Assembly: GCA_031268115.1 (NCBI GenBank)
Contig: JAIRXV010000322.1
Location: forward strand, 1-7,075
DNA: 7,075 nucleotides
Direction: 5' to 3'
DNA from: Bifidobacteriaceae bacterium
Lineage (GTDB): Bacteria; Actinomycetota; Actinomycetes; Actinomycetales; WQXJ01
The position numbers and the translations under genes were made by a program. Positions 1-5,635 of this stretch are shown in pieces. Under the pieces are notes generated by a model. That model was given only the letters and a program-made list of their open reading frames with translations, ran no database searches and was not told the DNA's origin. The stretch's first letter is position 1. Each line of letters opens with the position of its first letter.

Positions 1-93
1 GCTCAGGCAGAGGATCTCGGGACGGTTTCGCGCCACGTCGACCAGGGCACGCCCGTATGGTTTGAGGGCCGTGGCGTAGGGTTTAGCGGGCAA
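1..93 (-). CDS. Transketolase, C-terminal subunit (partial, 5' end only)
   Basis: Only the first 31 codons are inside the window; the gene continues past base 1. The translation MPAKPYATALKPYGRALVDV, followed by ARNRPEILCLS, matches the usual opening of the C-terminal (pyrimidine-binding) half of split transketolases, where a conserved acidic 'S-A-D-L' stretch normally follows. This half would pair with the N-terminal subunit encoded just upstream to form one thiamine-diphosphate active site. The start is inferred as TTG at 93-91: a GGAGG sits six bases before it, inside the upstream gene, and no ATG or GTG is available at this point. The two genes overlap by 11 bases in different frames, which fits translational coupling and equal production of the two halves. 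The family call is firm; the exact start and the sugar substrate are inference. Confidence 0.85.
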   Translation of the reverse strand, partial: MPAKPYATALKPYGRALVDVARNRPEILCLS

Positions 94-880
94 GGCGGGC
101 CTCCAATTCGCTCACGGCGGCCTGTGCCAACGGCTCCGGCAACTTGATGAAATGGCCGTCTGCCTCTGCCGGCAGTACTCCAAGCCCGTGGCGCGTGGAA
201 GTGCGGCCGATGACGATGGCGGGGCCGTCGGTGGCCAGGGCTTGGTCGAGCGCCGCCGAAACGGCGCCCACATCGTGGCCGTTGACATCGAAAGCCGCCC
301 AACCGAAACTCCGCCATTTGGCGGCGATCGGCTCGACCGTGGTGATCGAGGAAACTGGGCCGTCCACCTGGGAATCGTTGGCGTCCAAGATCGCCACAAG
401 GTTCGCCAAACCGCGGTGGGCCGCAAACAGCGCAGCCTCCCAGGTCTGGCCCTCTTCTAGCTCGCCATCGCTGATGAGGGCGAATGTTCGGGCTCCGGTG
501 CCGCTCAGGCGGGCGGCCAGGGCAAGACCCACCGCCCCTGACAGACCCTGCCCGAGCGATCCGCAGGTCAGCGAGACACCAGGGGTCCGTTCGGTTCCGA
601 TCGCCTCAATGGACGAGTCGTCTTGCCCATACGTGGCGAGATCGTCTTCCTCGATCAGGCCCTTCTCGGCGCCGGCCGCGTAGGCGACGATGATGTAGTG
701 GCCCGGAGAGACAACCAAGTCGTCTCGCTCAGGGCGAAGCGGCCCGTCATAGAGGCTGGCAACGAGTTCTGCGGAAGACAACGCCTGGCCGAGGTATCCG
801 AAACCGTGTGGGGCCACCATGCGAACGGCGCGAAGGCGGATCCTGTCGGCAAACGCGGCAGTCCCTGGCTGGTCCAGCAT
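83..880 (-). CDS. Transketolase, N-terminal (thiamine diphosphate-binding) subunit
   Basis: This 265-residue protein has the normal length of the separate N-terminal half of a split transketolase. Such enzymes move two-carbon ketol units between sugar phosphates in the cytoplasm. Visible landmarks are SPGH (58-61), GSLGQGLS (107-114), the cofactor/Mg motif SDGELEEGQTWEA (137-149) with Asn168 about 30 residues on, GHD (200-202) and a late DGH (241-243). Several positions depart from the common form: the usual G-H-x-G near the N-terminus reads GYLG (28-31), so a His is Tyr, and the GDG of the cofactor motif is SDG. It may therefore act on an unusual sugar phosphate or be a specialised paralogue. 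Start ATG at 880 is supported by AAAGGAGG four bases upstream. It has its own strong promoter and two operator-like palindromes (separate entries). Split transketolases are known for central metabolism and for branched or modified sugars such as apulose 4-phosphate; which applies here is unknown. Confidence 0.92.
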   Translation of the reverse strand: MLDQPGTAAFADRIRLRAVRMVAPHGFGYLGQALSSAELVASLYDGPLRPERDDLVVSPGHYIIVAYAAGAEKGLIEEDDLATYGQDDSSIEAIGTERTPGVSLTCGSLGQGLSGAVGLALAARLSGTGARTFALISDGELEEGQTWEAALFAAHRGLANLVAILDANDSQVDGPVSSITTVEPIAAKWRSFGWAAFDVNGHDVGAVSAALDQALATDGPAIVIGRTSTRHGLGVLPAEADGHFIKLPEPLAQAAVSELEARLAR

Positions 881-884
881 CCAA

Positions 885-892
885 CCTCCTTT
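885..892 (-). promoter_or_regulatory. Strong ribosome binding site of the transketolase N-subunit
   Basis: On the minus strand the sequence AAAGGAGG lies four bases (TTGG) before the ATG at 880. It fixes the start of this gene and is the strongest Shine-Dalgarno sequence in the window. Confidence 0.8.
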
Positions 893-908
893 GGTTGCTT
901 GCGCGAAG

Positions 909-919
909 TGGCTAAGCCA
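909..919. promoter_or_regulatory. Operator-like palindrome 1, TGGCTAAGCCA
   Basis: The 11-bp dyad TGGC-TAA-GCCA extends to AGTGGCTAAGCCACT (907-921), symmetric apart from the central base. Short dyads of the form TGGN-NNN-NCCA are typical of FadR-type GntR regulators, and such a regulator is encoded at 2782-3567. This site lies just downstream of the expected transcription start of the transketolase promoter, where binding would block transcription. Its centre is 17 bp from that of palindrome 2. Binding by the neighbouring regulator is inference. Confidence 0.68.
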
Positions 920-925
920 CTTCAG

Positions 926-936
926 TGGCTTAGCCA
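926..936. promoter_or_regulatory. Operator-like palindrome 2, TGGCTTAGCCA
   Basis: This is a second copy of the dyad, TGGC-TTA-GCCA, within AGTGGCTTAGCCAGT (924-938). It begins at the last base of the -10 box and covers the predicted start point. The 15-bp context differs at only one base from palindrome 3 upstream of the amidohydrolase. Together with palindrome 1 it forms one larger perfect inverted repeat, 909-921 against 924-936, with a two-base centre. Confidence 0.7.
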
Positions 937-964
937 GTATATGGACCTATCCGCACCCCGTCAA
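936..964 (-). promoter_or_regulatory. Housekeeping-type promoter of the transketolase operon
   Basis: On the minus strand there is a -35 box TTGACG (964-959), a 17-bp spacer and a -10 box TATACT (941-936). Both boxes match five of six consensus bases with ideal spacing. The predicted start is near 929, about 50 bases before the ATG at 880. The -35 box begins only four bases after the amidohydrolase stop codon, so the transketolase genes have a dedicated promoter even though they follow the amidohydrolase on the same strand. Palindromes 1 and 2 cover the start region, which indicates repression as the mode of control. Confidence 0.72.
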
Positions 965-968
965 CCAG

Positions 969-2681
969 TCACACCTCGTAGGGCGCCGGCCCTGGCCGTT
1001 GAGCGTGACACTGCAGTTCGAGGCCGGAAAACTCATCCGACCGATGTACCACCTTGCCCCCAACCAGGGTTAGCACGGACCGCACCGATGGGATCTCATC
1101 CTGGGGCACGGCGAAGTAGTCCCGGTCGAGCACGGCCAGATCGCCCAGCGCGCCCGGCGCCAAGAAACCCCGCCTGTCCTCCTCGAAGGAGAACCAGGCC
1201 GAACCCCGGGTGTAGGCGTGCAGAGCCTGCGCCCGGTCCAGCCGGTTCGCCGCGTGCCGTTCAGGCCCACCGGAACGGTTGCGCCCGGACACGAGGAACC
1301 ACAGCGACTGCCAGGGGTGATAGGAGGCCGCTCGGCTGCCGTCCGTGCCGGCGCCGAAGGGAATCCCCAAGTCCACGATTCTTCCCAGGGGAAGCAATCC
1401 GCGCGCCGTTTCCTCACCCCAGCGATCGGCCACAACGTTCATCTTCTGACTCAGGCGGCCTTGAATCCCAAGTCCAAGACCCAAGGCCTTGACGCGCTGC
1501 AAATCGTGTTCGGAAATGCACTCAACGTGCTGCAAGCTCCAGCGCAGCCCCTCAATGGAAGCGTCCTGCGCGGCCAATTCGATACCGTCGATCACTTTAG
1601 CCACCGATGTCGCCAAGATGGCATGGATGGTGACTGGCCAACGCAATCGCGCACTCTTCTTGAGCGACTCAACAAACAACGCGAAATCCGCGTCGTCTAT
1701 AGGGAATGGGCTCATTCCTTCCCAATCGTGACAGCCGAAATGGACCACTTCGCCAAGCCCCAATACACTCAACAAGTCATCGCCTAGACCGGGGTCGAGC
1801 ATTCTCTCCCATTCGTCTATCTCAGCCGGCTCACTGCCTCGGTTAACGGGACACAGGTTTGTGCGCACTCGAATGGGAAGGCGGCCCAACCGCCAAAGGG
1901 CCCGCACGGCCCGATACTTATCCGGGCTCATGCCGAGCCCTCCGGCATCGACCACACCTGTCAAACCCACTGCGGCGAGGCGTTCGAAGAACGCGCGCGA
2001 GGATTCGGCCTCGCGCGCGAGGCCGGGCGTCCCGGCGCGCGCCGCGATCATCGCGTACATGGGCAAACCCCGGACGATGCCGTTCGGCGCACCGGTAGCG
2101 TCCCGGTCAAGGGTGCCCTGCGCCGGATCGTCCATGGGCCCGGCCCAACCGAGCACCTCAAGTCCGCGGCGATTCAGCACCGCGTGATCGTCGTACCCGT
2201 ACAGGGGATGCACGAACACCGGATTGTTGGGCGCCGCCGCGGTCAGCTCGGCGGGTGTGGGCATGCGAGGATCGTCCGCGAATTGCGCCGGATACCAGCC
2301 GCCCAACACCTCGATCCACGCCCCCGGGCCGCGCTCGGCGGCCGCCGCTCGGACCGATGCCAGGCCTTCGCTCAGCGTATCCACGCCGGTCCAGTCAAGC
2401 TCGTCAACCCAGGTCGATGCTCCCCTGATGGCGTGCAAATGCGAATCGATCAGGCCTGGCACAACGCGCCGCCCGCCCAGCTCAATCACCTGAGTGCCGG
2501 TCCCTTGCCAGGGTGCCACCGCGTCGTCGTCGCCCACACCGACGATGACGCCCCCCGAGATGGCTAGGGCCGTCGCCTTGGCGGGCAGGTCGGGTGCCAA
2601 ACCCGCCCACACGTCACCCCCTCTCAGGATGAGGTCAGCCCCTGAAGCGGGCTTGAACTGGGGAAACGCTTGATTCGCCAT
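969..2681 (-). CDS. YtcJ-like metal-dependent amidohydrolase (amidohydrolase 3 family)
   Basis: This 570-residue hydrolase has an N-terminal composite beta domain (about 15-75), then VPGLIDSHLH with the metal-binding His-x-His at 81/83, a TIM-barrel core, His353 (VTIHAI), His385 (LQHVE) and the barrel-end Asp447 (GAGTDGS). The C-terminal part returns to the beta domain with GALGDLAVLDRDYF (510-523). Members cleave amide or similar C-N bonds at one or two metal ions in the cytoplasm; this subgroup has no well-known substrate that I can name. ATG at 2681 is chosen because AGGAG lies five bases upstream. A GTG five codons earlier (2696) has no ribosome site and lies next to the operator. The usual H-A-x-G-D stretch reads HAIL, so fine details of the metal site may differ. 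It diverges from the GntR regulator across a 100-bp gap with an operator-like dyad and precedes the transketolase genes, which suggests one catabolic unit. Confidence 0.9.
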   Translation of the reverse strand: MANQAFPQFKPASGADLILRGGDVWAGLAPDLPAKATALAISGGVIVGVGDDDAVAPWQGTGTQVIELGGRRVVPGLIDSHLHAIRGASTWVDELDWTGVDTLSEGLASVRAAAAERGPGAWIEVLGGWYPAQFADDPRMPTPAELTAAAPNNPVFVHPLYGYDDHAVLNRRGLEVLGWAGPMDDPAQGTLDRDATGAPNGIVRGLPMYAMIAARAGTPGLAREAESSRAFFERLAAVGLTGVVDAGGLGMSPDKYRAVRALWRLGRLPIRVRTNLCPVNRGSEPAEIDEWERMLDPGLGDDLLSVLGLGEVVHFGCHDWEGMSPFPIDDADFALFVESLKKSARLRWPVTIHAILATSVAKVIDGIELAAQDASIEGLRWSLQHVECISEHDLQRVKALGLGLGIQGRLSQKMNVVADRWGEETARGLLPLGRIVDLGIPFGAGTDGSRAASYHPWQSLWFLVSGRNRSGGPERHAANRLDRAQALHAYTRGSAWFSFEEDRRGFLAPGALGDLAVLDRDYFAVPQDEIPSVRSVLTLVGGKVVHRSDEFSGLELQCHAQRPGPAPYEV

Positions 2682-2701
2682 TGGATCTCCTAGCACAATA
2701 G

Positions 2702-2712
2702 TGGCCTAGCCA
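2702..2712. promoter_or_regulatory. Operator-like palindrome 3, TGGCCTAGCCA
   Basis: The dyad TGGC-CTA-GCCA, in context AGTGGCCTAGCCAGT (2700-2714), lies in the divergent gap between the amidohydrolase (start 2681) and the GntR gene (start 2782). Fourteen of the fifteen context bases are identical to those of palindrome 2 on the transketolase promoter. Its position could allow repression of the amidohydrolase and autoregulation of the regulator. Promoter boxes here are weak. On the minus strand TAAGAT (2732-2727) is the best -10 candidate, which would place the dyad just downstream of the start point. Confidence 0.7.
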
Positions 2713-2781
2713 GTCTGTTGCGCGCTATCTTAGTTCCGATCGCTTCGGCTCACCAGTGCTCATCGAAGACCAAGGGGACTA

Positions 2782-3567
2782 ATGGCCAGGTCCAAAGCCG
2801 CCATGCCAGAGACCGTGTGGGCCTCGCTCGACGAGCGCGCCGCCAAGCCGCCAGAGGGGCACCTCGTGGCCGAAGACATCGCAACTCAGATCCAGGAACT
2901 GATCATCCGCGAAGACTTGAAGGAAGGGTCCCGAATCCCCTCCGAAAGGGAATTGGCGCAACTGCTCAAGACCTCTCGGCCCACGGTCAGTCAGGCCATC
3001 AGGATTCTAGTTGTTAGGGGCTTGGCAGAGTCCCGGCGCGGTTCTGGGTGTTACGTTATCCGCCGCCCAGAAATCTCGCTCGCGGCCTCTGTCGATTTGA
3101 TGCTCAACCTCAATGTCGAGTCAGTTAAGCACCTTGCCGAACTACGGTTCATGCTCGAATCTGCCGGGATCAACATAGCGATCGCTCGCGCCGGCCCCAA
3201 TGACATTTCCGCCGCCGGACGGGCGCTGCGCAAAATGCGGCAAAGTGTAGGCAACACAGCCGCCTGGATGACCGCCGACACCCAATTCCACGCCGCACTG
3301 GTCCGTTCATCGAAGAACCCTTACCTTGTCTCGATCTACGAATCAGTCCACACTGCCCTAATCGATTACGAACACCGCGGCTGGGTGGAGCGCGGCGAAA
3401 TCCCGGCCTGGTTGGAACCGGACGGCCCCGATTCGCTTATGGCCGTTCACGAGCCCATCCTGGACGCATTCGAGCGGCGAGACATCGCGGGCGCGCAAAT
3501 CGCTGTTGAACGCCACCACGAAGCGATGACCCAGCACCTGGCCGACGCCGCCGATCCCGACGATTGA
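2782..3567 (+). CDS. GntR-family transcriptional regulator, FadR/FCD subfamily
   Basis: This 261-residue DNA-binding protein has a winged helix at about 28-95 and an all-helical FCD effector domain at about 115-253. The DNA-binding part shows the typical IPSERELAQLLKTSRPTVSQAI (52-73) and the wing RRGSGCYV (85-92), with Cys90 where Thr is common. In the FCD domain, Asp166 and His170 (DTQFH), His190, His223 (VHEPI) and His245/246 are candidates for the Asp/His metal and ligand site of this subfamily. Such proteins are usually dimeric repressors released by a small organic acid or sugar derivative. ATG at 2782 has AAGGGG four bases upstream. It diverges from the amidohydrolase, and three matching dyads near that gene and the transketolase genes are probable targets. 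About 27 residues precede the winged helix, which is slightly long. The ligand is unknown. Confidence 0.94.
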   Translation: MARSKAAMPETVWASLDERAAKPPEGHLVAEDIATQIQELIIREDLKEGSRIPSERELAQLLKTSRPTVSQAIRILVVRGLAESRRGSGCYVIRRPEISLAASVDLMLNLNVESVKHLAELRFMLESAGINIAIARAGPNDISAAGRALRKMRQSVGNTAAWMTADTQFHAALVRSSKNPYLVSIYESVHTALIDYEHRGWVERGEIPAWLEPDGPDSLMAVHEPILDAFERRDIAGAQIAVERHHEAMTQHLADAADPDD

Positions 3568-3572
3568 ACCAA

Positions 3573-3588
3573 GGGGGCAAGACCCCCC
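3573..3588. terminator. GC-rich hairpin after the regulator gene, possible weak terminator
   Basis: GGGGG (3573-3577), a five-base loop CAAGA and CCCCC(C) from 3583 form a short stable stem five bases after the GntR stop. No T-run follows on either strand, so intrinsic termination is uncertain. It lies in the gap between two convergent genes, where a terminator is expected, and it may equally be part of the repeat element that fills this gap. Confidence 0.35.
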
Positions 3589-3610
3589 GGCCCCAACCCG
3601 AAAGGGTGCG

Positions 3611-3647
3611 CCCCGTCCAGCGGGTCTCAAACCAGGTCTGCCCTTGG
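3611..3647. repeat. 37-bp dispersed repeat, copy 1
   Basis: This is the first of two nearly identical 37-bp copies (35 of 37 bases match copy 2) in the gap between the convergent GntR and dehydrogenase genes. Both are in the same orientation, separated by 35 bp. On the minus strand each reads as QGQTWF-x-x-RWTG in one frame, but no start or ribosome site supports a gene. This looks like an intergenic repeat family of the genome. Confidence 0.75.
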
Positions 3648-3682
3648 GCGGGCACCCGTACACATAGTCGATCCCGGCGCGC

Positions 3683-3719
3683 CCCCGTCCAGCGGGCATC
3701 AAACCAGGTCTGCCCTTGG
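3683..3719. repeat. 37-bp dispersed repeat, copy 2, running into the dehydrogenase gene
   Basis: This second copy of the repeat differs from copy 1 at two adjacent bases (CA for TC). Bases 3699-3719 are coding: the repeat supplies the TGA stop and the last residues (about PRADLV) of the D-2-hydroxyacid dehydrogenase. The native end of that gene may have been replaced when the repeat arrived. Confidence 0.75.
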
Positions 3720-4742
3720 AACCGCGTTGTCCGGGACGCGACCGCTCGCGAACTGCGCCAGCTGGGCCACCGCCACGGCCATCGCTCGCTCGCCGACACC
3801 GCGGGTCGCTCCCCCCACGTGCGGCGATATCAGCACGCCCGGTGCCCGCCACAGGGGATGCTCAGCGGGCAACGGCTCGGGATCCGTCACGTCCAGCCCT
3901 GCGGTCAGACGCCCACCCGTCAGTTCCGCCAACAGGGCGTCGGTGTCCACCACCGGCCCGCGGGCAACGTTGATCAGGGTGGCTCCGTCCGGCATCGTCC
4001 GCAAGAAATCGGCGTCCACCAAGTGGCGCGTCTTGGAATTGGCCGACACGAGCACCACCACCGCCCCATGGAGCGGGATCAATTGCGCCAACTCGTCCAC
4101 CCCGTGCACGCCCTCGCGAGCCGTTCGGCCAACCAGGGTGACGCTCGCTCCGAACGCAAGCGCCCTGGCAGCGAATTCGCTGGCCAGATCGCCTGCGCCC
4201 AGCACCAGGACACGTTCGCCGACCAGCGACGCCGCCAACTCGCCCAGCGGCGTCCATTCGCGCCGATCCTGCGCCCGCACCAGGCGCGGCACCTCGCGGC
4301 GCACCGCCAACAGCAACGCCATCGCCAATTCCGCTGTGGCAGCGCCATGGGCCCCACGCGCGTTGGACACGATCAAACGCTCCGGCACTCCCCGCAAGAA
4401 ATCGACTCCAGCGGATAGCGTTTGAATCAGTTCGATACTCGGCAACCGATCGACAATCGGTTCAAGCTCCGCCCACGTTTGGTTGTCGGATACGATGGCG
4501 CGCGCTGGCGGATCGTGCCATGGGATCGCCGTTGGCAAACCACCGGGGGCCCGCCCCGGCTCGGTCAAAGTCGCACCGCCAGATTCCACGAGAACCGCCG
4601 CCAACCCCGGAACCGCACGTACGGCATCGGCCACCCGCGAGGCGGGAACCACAACATTCAGTGTCACCACAACGCTCGATGTCACCACAGCGTTCGGTGT
4701 CGCCGCAGCGTTCGCTGTCACCAAGTCACCACCAAGTCGCAA
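3699..4742 (-). CDS. D-2-hydroxyacid dehydrogenase (NAD(P)-dependent)
   Basis: This cytoplasmic oxidoreductase interconverts 2-keto acids and D-2-hydroxy acids. The longest reading is 347 residues from TTG 4742. The catalytic triad is complete: Arg261 (NVARG), Glu289 (DPEPLP) and His308 (SPHVGG). Other family signs are TLSAGVD (108-114), NARGAHGAATAELA (127-140) and DGATLINVARGPVVD (252-266). The nucleotide loop reads GAGDLA (182-187), so the last Gly of G-x-G-x-x-G is Ala. The next strand ends VGRTAR, where Arg206 suggests NADPH rather than NADH, as in glyoxylate/hydroxypyruvate reductases. The start is uncertain because the first 30 codons lie in an 18-bp tandem repeat. TTG 4724 and GTG 4667 or 4652 are alternatives, and GTG 4667 gives a normal 322 residues. 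It follows the exported-protein gene by 25 bases and may be cotranscribed. Its 3' end lies in the 37-bp repeat. Substrate unknown. Confidence 0.88.
   Translation of the reverse strand: MRLGGDLVTANAAATPNAVVTSSVVVTLNVVVPASRVADAVRAVPGLAAVLVESGGATLTEPGRAPGGLPTAIPWHDPPARAIVSDNQTWAELEPIVDRLPSIELIQTLSAGVDFLRGVPERLIVSNARGAHGAATAELAMALLLAVRREVPRLVRAQDRREWTPLGELAASLVGERVLVLGAGDLASEFAARALAFGASVTLVGRTAREGVHGVDELAQLIPLHGAVVVLVSANSKTRHLVDADFLRTMPDGATLINVARGPVVDTDALLAELTGGRLTAGLDVTDPEPLPAEHPLWRAPGVLISPHVGGATRGVGERAMAVAVAQLAQFASGRVPDNAVPRADLV
4662..4715. repeat. 18-bp tandem repeat at the 5' end of the dehydrogenase gene
   Basis: Three adjacent 18-bp units start at 4662, 4680 and 4698, each close to TGTCACCACAGCGTTCGG. 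A degenerate unit precedes them (4644-4661) and another partial one follows from 4716. Between 4723 and 4748 the motif AAGTC(A/G)C recurs three times. Read on the coding (minus) strand, the units give a six-residue pattern of the type T-x-N-V-V-V. Because 18 is a multiple of three, copy changes would keep the frame. Confidence 0.75.
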
Positions 4743-4767
4743 GTCACCAACGCAGGATAACGGCGGT

Positions 4768-5523
4768 TCAGCTCAGAGCGAAGACGACGTCGCCGCTTTC
4801 GACCCCGGCGACGGAGAAGACCGCGTGATAGGTCCCGTTTCCGGGTGTGGTGAGCAAATATGCCTCGCACGATGGCGCTGAGCGCTCGCGGCTCCACGAC
4901 ACCGGTATCGCCTCGGTCGCACCGGGTTCCAACAACACCACTTCCGAGCCGGTGTTCGGCGGAGTCGCACTGCCCAGTCCGGGACCGGCATCGGCGGACT
5001 CAGTTTGCGCGGCCGGATCGCCGTCCAGCTCGGCCAACAGATCCTCGTCGGATTGCGTTTCCCAGCCCGCCGGTTCATTGCCCCCCGGATCCGAAGCGGG
5101 ATCGACTTCGACGTTGCAGTTATCGTCGGAATCGAAGATCCTGTCCTCCCCGGACGTGACATGGATATGCACAGACTCTGGGTCGATGACGCACTTCAGG
5201 GTGCCGTTATTGGTGACTGCCACAGTGAAAGTCGGTTTAGCCGGACTCGCGAAGGTCGAATCGGTCGCCTCCGCCTCAACTTCCATGTCGGCCTTGGTGC
5301 AATCTGGCACCGCCACCGTTGGCGCCGGACTCTCCAGGGAAGGCAACGGACTCTTCGACGAGACAGGTGCCGCCTTCTTGTCCTCATCGCCACCGCTGGT
5401 CGCGGCCCGGACAATCATCGCAATCACCAAAATGAGCACGATGGCGGCACCCACCACCACGGCCCGACGCCGCCAATACACGTTGGCCGACTCCGGCCCC
5501 ACGGGATGCAGGAGGGAACTCAC
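4768..5523 (-). CDS. Membrane-anchored exported protein of unknown function
   Basis: I do not recognise a characterised family. The 251-residue protein has a short cytoplasmic N-terminus rich in Arg (RRR at 18-20), one hydrophobic helix at about 21-38 and a long outside part. A Ser/Pro/Lys linker (45-75) is followed by a probable beta-sandwich with VAVTNNGTLKCVIDP (101-115) and four cysteines (75, 111, 136, 219) that could form disulfides. An acidic Pro/Gly stretch (about 139-192) looks like an insert of low complexity. The opening LHPVGP...VYWRRR is a pattern I associate with actinobacterial membrane proteins and supports the GTG start at 5523, although no good ribosome site precedes it. GTG 5481 is a shorter alternative. 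It sits between the ferrochelatase and the dehydrogenase on the same strand. A cell-wall or envelope role is only inference. Confidence 0.78.
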   Translation of the reverse strand: MSSLLHPVGPESANVYWRRRAVVVGAAIVLILVIAMIVRAATSGGDEDKKAAPVSSKSPLPSLESPAPTVAVPDCTKADMEVEAEATDSTFASPAKPTFTVAVTNNGTLKCVIDPESVHIHVTSGEDRIFDSDDNCNVEVDPASDPGGNEPAGWETQSDEDLLAELDGDPAAQTESADAGPGLGSATPPNTGSEVVLLEPGATEAIPVSWSRERSAPSCEAYLLTTPGNGTYHAVFSVAGVESGDVVFALS

Positions 5524-5635
5524 GATGACCAGCGTATGGGGATGCTTCGCCGGGACGCATAGGCGCGCCGAAGCCAGCGCCGATCACAAAGAACCCAAGC
5601 CCGACGATGACGGTCAGCCCCCACCGCCGGCGGCC
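5524..5635 (-). other. Intergenic stretch encoding a hydrophobic segment in frame after the ferrochelatase stop
   Basis: Directly after the ferrochelatase TGA (5638-5636) the same frame stays open. It reads GRRRW, then a 19-residue hydrophobic run GLTVIVGLGFFVIGAGFGA, then PMRPGEASPYAGHRE, where it meets the start of the next gene. Positive residues before a hydrophobic run look like a real membrane helix. No ATG, GTG or TTG precedes the hydrophobic run; the first GTG (5587) is inside it. It could be a small membrane protein with an unusual start, the remnant of a gene or of a C-terminal extension, or chance. Confidence 0.3.

Noticed and set aside
909..936. The large inverted repeat as an intrinsic terminator of the amidohydrolase
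   Set aside because: No T-run follows on the minus strand, and it overlaps the start region of a near-consensus promoter, which suits an operator better.
623..1492. A 289-codon plus-strand frame
   Set aside because: It is antisense to the transketolase and amidohydrolase genes, crosses the promoter and operators, and translates to Arg/Pro-rich sequence without motifs.
3611..3719. Two 37-bp repeats with a 35-bp spacer resembling a minimal CRISPR array
   Set aside because: There are only two copies, no cas gene or leader, and one copy is part of a coding sequence. A dispersed or duplicated repeat is the better explanation.
3437..3799. Minus-strand 120-codon frame containing QGQTWF...RWTG twice
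   Set aside because: The similarity between the two halves is only the 37-bp DNA repeat. The frame overlaps two real genes and has no ribosome site.
3564..4418. A 284-codon plus-strand frame starting at the GntR stop
   Set aside because: It is antisense to the dehydrogenase, whose catalytic residues are all present. The plus-strand product is rich in Arg, His and Gln with no recognisable fold.
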